Shown here: piece by piece, positions 1-5,205 of the stretch | How the letters are laid out: each line of letters begins with the position of its first letter | Numbering within the stretch: the stretch's first letter is position 1 | Assembly (NCBI GenBank): GCA_031423155.1 | Contig: JANPEZ010000061.1 | Span: 1 to 7,057 of the forward strand | Direction of reading: 5' to 3' | Source of the DNA: JANPEZ01 sp031423155 | GTDB taxonomy: Bacteria > Actinomycetota > UBA4738 > HRBIN12 | Length of the DNA stretch: 7,057 nucleotides | Translations under genes and position numbers: made by a program | The notes under the pieces: model-generated | The model's input: the letters and a program-made list of their open reading frames with translations, nothing else | What the model was told of the DNA's origin: nothing | The model's database searches: none

Positions 1-883
1 CTTCGGCCAGCAACTCGACGAGAGACGCGAACGTGACGCCGCCATAAGAGGGTGTCTGTCCAACGAGGAACGTCGCGCGTTCGCCCACAACCTCCGCGAA
101 CGCGCCCGCGAGGCGCGACTTGCCCACCCCGGGCGGAGCCAGAACGGTGACGAGGACGCAGGCTTGGTCTTCGATCGCGTCCTGCAGCGCCTGGTGAAGC
201 ATGCTCAAGTGTCGGTCGCGCCCGACGAGCGGCGTCTCGCTCCCGGCCACCACGGGATGGACCTCCCGGACTCGCCAGGCCGAGACCGGCTCGGCCTTAC
301 CCTTCGCCTGTAGCCGCTCGACCTCGTCGGCGAAGACGGCACCGCGCACGAGACGCCAGGTCGGCTCCCCGATCAGTACCTGGCCGGGTTCGGCACCCGA
401 CTGCAGGCGAGACGCGGTGTTCATCGCGTCGCCGATGATCGGTTTCCCGTCGCCAGGTACCAGCACTTCGCCCGTCGTGATGCCGATCCGAGCCGCGAGT
501 GGGATCGGCGAGGCCTCGTTCAGCGTCTGCAGGCGCTCTTGCATCTCGATAGCGGCCCGCACAGCGCGAAGCGCATCGTCCTCGTGGGCGTTCGGCAGGC
601 CGAAGACGGCCACCACCGCGTCGCCGATGAACTTCTCCACTCGACCACCATGGCGTTCGACCGCCGAACTCATCTCGGTGAAGTAGCCGTCGAGGATCGG
701 CCGGAGCACCTCGGGGTCGTGCTGCTCGCCCAGGGTCGTGGACCCCACGAGATCGCAGAACAGAGCGGAGATGATCTTGCGGACCTGGCCAGACGAGGCG
801 GACGCGCCGAGGAGCGCCGCGCACCCGTTACAGAACTTCGCGCCGTCCGGGTTCTCGCCACCGCAGGTCGAGCAGATGAGCAC
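1..883 (-). CDS. Zinc-ribbon / class III nucleotide cyclase / AAA ATPase signalling protein, 3' part missing
   Basis: The first 294 residues are visible; the frame is still open at the left edge. Residues 4-21 form a zinc ribbon (C4-x2-C7, C18-x2-C21). Residues 36-205 are a class III adenylate/guanylate cyclase domain with metal-binding D44 (FCDLVGST) and D88 (KFIGDAV), substrate lysine K84, and transition-state N155 and R159 (MNTASRL). The usual substrate-selecting Asp is replaced: P148 falls there by spacing from N155. A linker with LVGRD (219-223) leads to Walker A APPGVGKS (249-256). By analogy with the divergent neighbour, an AAA_16-type ATPase and TPR repeats should follow. The product is probably a cytoplasmic cAMP- or cGMP-producing regulator. 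The GTG at 881-883 is the only possible start, because an in-frame TAG lies four codons upstream, and its protein begins like the neighbour (VLICSTCG versus MLICPACG). The frame is clean throughout. The domain calls are secure; the product nucleotide and the signal sensed are unknown. Confidence 0.9.
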   Translation of the reverse strand, partial: MLICSTCGGENPDGAKFCNGCAALLGASASSGQVRKIISALFCDLVGSTTLGEQHDPEVLRPILDGYFTEMSSAVERHGGRVEKFIGDAVVAVFGLPNAHEDDALRAVRAAIEMQERLQTLNEASPIPLAARIGITTGEVLVPGDGKPIIGDAMNTASRLQSGAEPGQVLIGEPTWRLVRGAVFADEVERLQAKGKAEPVSAWRVREVHPVVAGSETPLVGRDRHLSMLHQALQDAIEDQACVLVTVLAPPGVGKSRLAGAFAEVVGERATFLVGQTPSYGGVTFASLVELLAE

Positions 884-889
884 GCGCCG

Positions 890-895
890 ATGCTA
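890..895 (-). promoter_or_regulatory. Putative -10 box of the minus-strand cyclase gene, leaderless type
   Basis: Read on the minus strand, the hexamer TAGCAT fits the TAnnnT -10 consensus and ends six bases before the GTG start at 883. There is no purine-rich ribosome binding site in between. The same distance would place transcription start at or next to the start codon, as in the leaderless mRNAs common in actinobacteria. I see no good -35 match at the expected distance. The call rests on the motif, its position and the parallel arrangement on the other side of the divergent region. Confidence 0.38.
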
Positions 896-969
896 TCCCG
901 AACCGAGCGTCTCGAGGCGGGGTCGAGGGAGGTAGAGGCGATCATCCCCGCCGGGCACTCTTGCTATCC
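891..969. repeat. Direct repeat TGCTATCC, two copies 71 bp apart
   Basis: TGCTATCC occurs at 891-898 and again at 962-969, inside the 136-bp divergent promoter region. The left copy overlaps the putative -10 box of the minus-strand gene. The right copy could be a second minus-strand -10-like site (GGATAGCA read on the minus strand) or a second binding site for one regulator. Eight identical bases can also arise by chance in such a region, so a regulatory role is only a suggestion. Confidence 0.3.
916..952. repeat. Inverted repeat GGCGGGG-N23-CCCCGCC in the divergent promoter region
   Basis: Perfect 7-bp arms at 916-922 and 946-952 sit near the middle of the divergent region, upstream of both predicted transcription starts. 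An operator for a shared regulator is possible. The arms are simple G/C runs, so chance is a real alternative. Confidence 0.25.
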
Positions 970-978
970 GAGTGGCCA

Positions 979-994
979 GGGGTTCGCTCACCCC
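979..994. repeat. Inverted repeat GGGGT-N6-ACCCC overlapping the putative -35 of the plus-strand gene
   Basis: Arms at 979-983 and 990-994 enclose six bases. The repeat covers the proposed -35 hexamer at 983-988, where a bound repressor would block RNA polymerase. It is short and G/C-only at its core, so it is a weak operator candidate. Confidence 0.22.
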
Positions 995-1012
995 CAAGTC
1001 CCGGCGTAGTGT
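983..1012 (+). promoter_or_regulatory. Putative promoter of the plus-strand cyclase gene, leaderless type
   Basis: TAGTGT at 1007-1012 matches the TAnnnT -10 consensus and ends seven bases before the A of the ATG at 1020. A loose -35 candidate, TTCGCT at 983-988, lies 18 bp upstream of it. The bases before the ATG (TTCCCCCA) are pyrimidine-rich and cannot act as a Shine-Dalgarno site, which fits leaderless translation. The mirrored arrangement at the divergent gene adds weight. Confidence 0.4.
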
Positions 1013-1019
1013 TCCCCCA

Positions 1020-4000
1020 ATGTTGATCTGTCCAGCCTGCGGAACCGAGAACACCGACGGAGCCCGCTTCTGCAACTCCTGTGGAGCGGCCCTGGCGTCG
1101 CACGAGGAGCGGCGAAAGGAGCGCAAGTTCGCAACGGCGCTATTCGCCGACCTCGTGGGCTCCACGAGCCTAGCCGAGCACGAGGACCCCGAGGTCGTCC
1201 AATCGGTCGTGGGCCGAACGTTCGACCAGCTCGCAGAAGAGATCGCCCGGTACGAAGGTCTATTGGAGAAGTTCATGGGTGACGCGGTGCTCGCCGTGTT
1301 CGGGATCCCTCGGGCACACGAGGACGACGCCGAGCGTGCGGCGCGAACAGCTCTCGAGATGCAGGCGATCTTGTCGGGACTCAATCGTGTGTTCGCCGAA
1401 GAGGGCAAGCCGACGCTCGAGATGCGCATCGGGATCGAGGCGGGAGAAGTGCTGGTCGACCTCGAGCGAGCGACGGGTCAGCGCGATCGGATGCTGACCG
1501 GGGACGCTGTGAACACCGCCGCTCGACTTCAGGCCGCCGCCGACCCCGGCAGCGTTGTCGTCGGCCCGGCGGTATACGCCTCGACGAAGGACGTCATCGA
1601 GTATCGCGAGCTCGAGCCGCTCTCACTCAAGGGGAAAGCCGAACCGGTCCCGGCGTGGCGGGCCTTGCGCATCAAGGCGCGTACCCGTGGTAAGCGCCCG
1701 CAACTGGGACTCGAGTCCCGACTGGTCGGGCGAGACGAGGAGCTGTCCATGCTCAAGCAAACGCTGCTGCGCGTCGAGGCGGAAGGGCGACCAGCACTGA
1801 TCACCCTCCTCGGCCCGGCGGGCGTGGGGAAGTCGCGTCTCGTCGCCGAGCTCGAGCGCTACGTCGAGGGCCTGCCGCAGACCATCTACTGGCGCCGCGG
1901 GCGCTGCCTGGCCTACGGGAACACCTCCTATTCCGCCTTCGCCGACGCGATCAAGGCGCAGTGCGAGATATTCGAAGACGACACTTCCGAGGTCGCCGCG
2001 GAGAAGGCGGACGCAGCGGTTCAAGAACTGTTCGGCGACGGGAGCGTGACCCCGCAGATCTTGACACTCATAGGCGCGGGTGAGACCCGGGCGATCAGCA
2101 GGGAGGAACTCTTCGACGCTTGGCGCCGGTTCCTCGAGCGACTGGCCGCGAGGTATCCACTGGTCGTGGTCCTGGACGACATCCACTGGGCCGACGACGG
2201 CCTGCTAGATCTCATCGAACACGTCGCCGACTGGGCGCAGGGTCCGATCCTGCTCGTTGCAACCGCCAGGGCCGAACTTCTCGAGATGCGTCCGACCTGG
2301 GGCGGCGGCAAGCGCAATGCCCATTCCCTCTATCTCGACCCGCTCTCCGCGGCGGAAGGCCGGGCGATGCTGGAGGATCTGCTGTCCGGGCCGATCGATC
2401 CGGAACTCGAAAGGACGATCGTCGAACGCGGCGAGGGCAACCCCCTCTACGTCGAGGAGATCGTGCGCAAGCTGATCGATGACGGTGTCCTGCGCGCGAC
2501 GGAGGCCTCCAAGTGGGAGGTCGCTCTCCCGGTCGAGGAGGTTGAGCTTCCGCGTTCGATCCAGGCCCTGATCGCAACCCGACTTGACGGTCTGCCGGAG
2601 GGCGAGAAGGCGGTTCTTCAGGACGCCTCTGTAGTCGGCAGGGTCTTCTGGTTGGGCGCCGTCGCCGAGATCACGGGTCGAAGCGCGGGCGAGATCCGCG
2701 AGTCGCTCGGTCGCCTCCGAGTCAAGGAGCTGATCGTGCCCCACGAGCCCTCATCGTTCTCCGACGAGCACGAGTTCTCGTTCAGACACAATCTGATCCG
2801 CGACGGCGCGTACGACTCATTGCCGAAGGCGCTGCGAGCCGACAAGCATGCGGGCGTCGCGCGCTGGGCCGAGGCTCGCGCCGGCGATCGCGCCGACGAG
2901 ATCGCCGAGCTGATCGCGACACACCAGCTCGAGGCACTTCGATACCTGGAGGAACTCGGCGACCGCGACGAGGGCCTGCTTCGCAGCGCCTTTCGCTGGT
3001 CGAAGACGGCGGGCGATCGAACGGCAGCCCTCTGGCAGCAGGCGCAGGCCGTGCGGTGGTACCGCGAGGCAGAACGGCTCGCCGACGCTATCGGGATGCC
3101 GGCGGCCGAACGCACCGAGGTTGCTCGCGCCCACGCCGTCTCCGCGTGGGGAGCCGAACCGATGGACGAGGTCATATCGATCGTTAAGCACGTGCTCAGC
3201 CTGTACGAGGAGCTGAACGATCCGATCGGCGTCGGTTGGGCCCGCTCGCACCTGGTGATACCGCTGATGCAGTCCGCGCGCGACGAGGAGGCCGAACGGC
3301 AAGGGCGAGAGGCCATCGCAGCGCTCGAGCCGCAAGGTGAGAGCGCCGGACTTGCGGACGCCCTGAACTACCTCGGCTGGTACCTGTGGCGCCGAGGACG
3401 GGTCGAGGAGGCCGAAACACTGCTTCGCCGCGCCGTGGAGATGTCGGATCGGGTCGATGCGCCGCTCGCGCATGCGCAGGCGACGCAGACCCTCGCGGTG
3501 TGCCTCTCGCAGAGCGGCCGCTCCGCTGAGGCGCTCGAGACGATGGAGGAGGCATACCGCCTCGCCAAGGAGGTCGGCGAACTCAGCAACCTTCTGCGTG
3601 CCGGCGTCAACCTATCGTCACTGGTCTCTGACTTCAGTTCCGACTGGACTCGAGCTGAGGCGATCCTCCGCGAAGGGCTCGAGCTTGCGCAACGGGCAGG
3701 CGCCAAGAACAACGAAGGATGGCTGGCCGGAAACCTCGGGGACACCCTCTTCCGGCTCGGACTGCTAGAGGAGGCCGAAGCGACCCAGCGCCGGGCGATC
3801 GAGCTCGCAGCGGCCATCGGCGACGAACCGCTCCGGGGCATGCGCCTCCAGGGCCTAGCCCTGATCGTGCTCTTCCGCGGTCGCACGGATGAGGCCGAGA
3901 GCATCCATCGGGAATCGATCCCAGTGGTCGACGAGAACCCCGAACCACAGAGCCAGATGTACATCCCGATGCTGGACGGCTACATCGCGATGGTCAAGGG

Positions 4001-4442
4001 TGCACCCGGCGAGGCTGCCGATGCGTTCGCGCGGGCGATCGAGCAGATCCGGATAATCAACGTGGAGGCCCTGCCCAGCGTCTTCGCAGATGCCGTGCGG
4101 GCCCACCTGCTCGCGGGGCGGCCGGAGGAAGCTGAGACTTACCGCGACCTTTCCGATCGGGGCCGGGCGCCGGCAGCTCGCGCGAACGCGAACGTGGTCG
4201 AAGGGCTGCTCACCGCGGATCCAGCCGAGGCCTGCCGGCTGCTCTCGGAGGCGGCGACCACGCTCGAGTCGCTCGGCCTGCGGATCGACGCAGCGCGGGC
4301 GATGGTCGACCTGGCTCGCGCGATGGCGGGCTCAGGCGACGACGCCAGCCGGGTTCTGGATCGGGCACGCGAGCTGCTGATCGAGTGCGACGCCCTCCTG
4401 TTCCTGCCAGAGGTAGACGAGGCGATCGAAACGATGTCCTAG
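1020..4442 (+). CDS. Zinc-ribbon / class III nucleotide cyclase / AAA ATPase / TPR signalling protein
   Basis: A complete 1140-residue, STAND-like multidomain regulator, probably cytoplasmic. Residues 4-21 are a zinc ribbon (C4, C7, C18, C21). Residues 36-216 are a class III cyclase domain with metal ligands D44 and D88, substrate lysine K84, and catalytic N165 and R169 (VNTAARL); M158 occupies the usual substrate-selecting Asp position. The AAA_16-like ATPase spans about 233-490, with Walker A GPAGVGKS (265-272), Walker B LVVVLDD (381-387) followed by IHWAD, and GNPLYVEEI (473-481). A helical region follows (about 510-640; RHNLIRDGAYDSL at 589-601), then TPR-like helical pairs from about 660, clearest at 779-810, 819-853, 899-934 and 938-972. 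It presumably makes cAMP or cGMP when the C-terminal half senses a ligand or partner; that is inference from architecture. ATG 1020 is preferred over an in-frame GTG at 972 because it aligns exactly with the divergent paralogue and sits correctly behind the -10 box. The nucleotide produced and the trigger are unknown. Confidence 0.93.
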   Translation: MLICPACGTENTDGARFCNSCGAALASHEERRKERKFATALFADLVGSTSLAEHEDPEVVQSVVGRTFDQLAEEIARYEGLLEKFMGDAVLAVFGIPRAHEDDAERAARTALEMQAILSGLNRVFAEEGKPTLEMRIGIEAGEVLVDLERATGQRDRMLTGDAVNTAARLQAAADPGSVVVGPAVYASTKDVIEYRELEPLSLKGKAEPVPAWRALRIKARTRGKRPQLGLESRLVGRDEELSMLKQTLLRVEAEGRPALITLLGPAGVGKSRLVAELERYVEGLPQTIYWRRGRCLAYGNTSYSAFADAIKAQCEIFEDDTSEVAAEKADAAVQELFGDGSVTPQILTLIGAGETRAISREELFDAWRRFLERLAARYPLVVVLDDIHWADDGLLDLIEHVADWAQGPILLVATARAELLEMRPTWGGGKRNAHSLYLDPLSAAEGRAMLEDLLSGPIDPELERTIVERGEGNPLYVEEIVRKLIDDGVLRATEASKWEVALPVEEVELPRSIQALIATRLDGLPEGEKAVLQDASVVGRVFWLGAVAEITGRSAGEIRESLGRLRVKELIVPHEPSSFSDEHEFSFRHNLIRDGAYDSLPKALRADKHAGVARWAEARAGDRADEIAELIATHQLEALRYLEELGDRDEGLLRSAFRWSKTAGDRTAALWQQAQAVRWYREAERLADAIGMPAAERTEVARAHAVSAWGAEPMDEVISIVKHVLSLYEELNDPIGVGWARSHLVIPLMQSARDEEAERQGREAIAALEPQGESAGLADALNYLGWYLWRRGRVEEAETLLRRAVEMSDRVDAPLAHAQATQTLAVCLSQSGRSAEALETMEEAYRLAKEVGELSNLLRAGVNLSSLVSDFSSDWTRAEAILREGLELAQRAGAKNNEGWLAGNLGDTLFRLGLLEEAEATQRRAIELAAAIGDEPLRGMRLQGLALIVLFRGRTDEAESIHRESIPVVDENPEPQSQMYIPMLDGYIAMVKGAPGEAADAFARAIEQIRIINVEALPSVFADAVRAHLLAGRPEEAETYRDLSDRGRAPAARANANVVEGLLTADPAEACRLLSEAATTLESLGLRIDAARAMVDLARAMAGSGDDASRVLDRARELLIECDALLFLPEVDEAIETMS

Positions 4443-4445
4443 GAA

Positions 4446-4473
4446 GGACGGCCGCCCCGAGGGGCGGCCGTCC
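4446..4473. terminator. Probable bidirectional terminator hairpin
   Basis: A perfect inverted repeat, GGACGGCCGCCCC at 4446-4458 and its complement at 4461-4473, folds as a 12-bp GC-rich stem with a CGAG tetraloop. It fills the 39-bp gap between the converging stop codons (4442 on plus, 4484-4482 on minus). The minus-strand side is followed by a short pyrimidine tract (TTCCT); the plus-strand side has no U-run. Its position and stem strength support termination for both genes, although it is not a canonical intrinsic terminator. Confidence 0.72.
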
Positions 4474-4481
4474 CGGCGACG

Positions 4482-5030
4482 TCAGACCGTGACGCTTGCG
4501 GAGATCTTCTTCGCGTGCCGAAGTCCCAGCAAGGCCAGGATCAACAGCACGATCCCAGCAGCGACCATCATGTACCCCAGGTAGAGGGCGATCGTCGCGA
4601 CCGTCCACCACCCGTAGGCGTTAAGCAGGATCGCGCGCAGGGTCTCGCCCTTGAACAGGGAGTCGGCCTTGCCCTGAAGCTCCGCAGCAACGGCCGGGTC
4701 CAACCCCTCGGCGCGAGCCGCGGCGCTCGTCTCGGAGTAGGTCTTCCCGTCGTTGATGAACGCCAGATGCCCCTGTATGTAGCGGGCGAAGGCCTCGGCC
4801 TGTGGTCCGGTCGTCACGAGCTGGCCGGCGAAGTCCCCGACCTCGGCCTGCTCCTCCGGTGACATGGCGTCGAACGGGGGGAACTGAACCTTCTCCGGCG
4901 CGAGACGGTCTGTGACGTTGTCCCGGCCGAACCCGCCGCCGTAGATGGCACCGCCGCCGGCGAGTAGCAAGACGACGGCGATGACCAGCGCCCCAGCGCT
5001 GACCAGTTGATCCAGTGCTTTCCTGTTCAT
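4482..5030 (-). CDS. Small membrane protein of unknown function
   Basis: This 182-residue protein begins MNRKALDQLVSAG. Its first hydrophobic segment is at about 9-29, followed by a Gly-rich turn. A polar, mostly acidic region (about 34-135) comes next, then a long hydrophobic stretch (about 141-170) and a basic tail (RHAKK, 171-175). Positive charges at both ends predict both termini in the cytoplasm and the middle outside. GETLRAILLNAY (128-139), just before the second membrane segment, looks like the most motif-like part. From memory it resembles a hypothetical actinobacterial membrane protein family with this same start and motif; I know of no assigned function. The first membrane segment could be an uncleaved signal anchor. 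The start at 5030 is chosen because GAGAGGGG lies at ideal spacing before it; an in-frame ATG at 5066 would add 12 charged residues and lacks such a site. The gene follows glnD on the same strand after 175 bp, so co-transcription is possible but unproven. Confidence 0.82.
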   Translation of the reverse strand: MNRKALDQLVSAGALVIAVVLLLAGGGAIYGGGFGRDNVTDRLAPEKVQFPPFDAMSPEEQAEVGDFAGQLVTTGPQAEAFARYIQGHLAFINDGKTYSETSAAARAEGLDPAVAAELQGKADSLFKGETLRAILLNAYGWWTVATIALYLGYMMVAAGIVLLILALLGLRHAKKISASVTV

Positions 5031-5035
5031 GACGA

Positions 5036-5043
5036 CCCCTCTC
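5036..5043 (-). promoter_or_regulatory. Ribosome binding site that sets the start of the membrane protein
   Basis: On the minus strand, GAGAGGGG ends five bases (TCGTC) before the ATG at 5030-5028. It is the clearest Shine-Dalgarno-like site in the window and favours this start over the in-frame ATG at 5066. Confidence 0.65.
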
Positions 5044-5111
5044 TTCTGATCTCTCCTCGATGTCATCCATAGTCTCTACTCCCAGAGCGACCCGGCATCC
5101 TGCGATCTGGC

Positions 5112-5125
5112 CCCCTCTTCAGGGG
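5112..5125 (-). other. Small hairpin in the glnD-membrane protein gap
   Basis: Five-base arms CCCCT (5112-5116) and AGGGG (5121-5125) enclose a four-base loop. Read on the minus strand it lies about 80 bases past the glnD stop and about 80 before the next start. It could be part of a terminator or a leader structure together with the neighbouring hairpin at 5135-5168. No U-run follows it. The rest of this 175-bp gap holds no gene, and I see no convincing promoter in it. Confidence 0.3.
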
Positions 5126-5134
5126 ACTCAGCCC

Positions 5135-5168
5135 GTCTCGTAAGGGTCATTCGACCCCTGATCGAGAC
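5135..5168 (-). terminator. Two-part stem-loop after glnD, possible terminator or processing element
   Basis: Outer arms GTCTCG (5135-5140) and CGAGAC (5163-5168) pair over 6 bp. An asymmetric internal loop (three versus five bases) leads to an inner 5-bp stem GGGTC/GACCC (5144-5148 and 5153-5157) capped by a four-base loop. It begins 37 bases past the glnD stop on the minus strand. No uridine run follows, so intrinsic termination is uncertain. Attenuation, RNA stabilisation or chance are alternatives. Confidence 0.35.
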
Positions 5169-5205
5169 AACAGGCCGGCAGCTGCGATGTGTGGATCGTG
5201 CCTAG

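Noticed and set aside
201..1009. Plus-strand frames at 201-686 and 539-1009
   Set aside because: They lie opposite the minus-strand cyclase gene, whose frame has clear motifs; the translations are low-complexity shadows.
972..1019. In-frame GTG at 972 as the start of the plus-strand cyclase
   Set aside because: It would add 16 residues absent from the paralogue and would put the start upstream of the best -10 box. ATG 1020 aligns exactly with the divergent copy.
2205..3316. Long open frames on the minus strand opposite the plus-strand cyclase gene (for example 2205-2744 and 2618-3316)
   Set aside because: They are Arg/Ser/Pro-rich, lack recognisable domains and lie opposite a well-conserved coding frame; GC-rich codon use creates such frames by default.
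5031..5070. ATG codons at 5066 (in frame with the membrane protein) and 5070 (different frame)
   Set aside because: The strong Shine-Dalgarno-like site is directly in front of 5030. The frame from 5070 overlaps the real gene and gives an Arg-rich shadow product.
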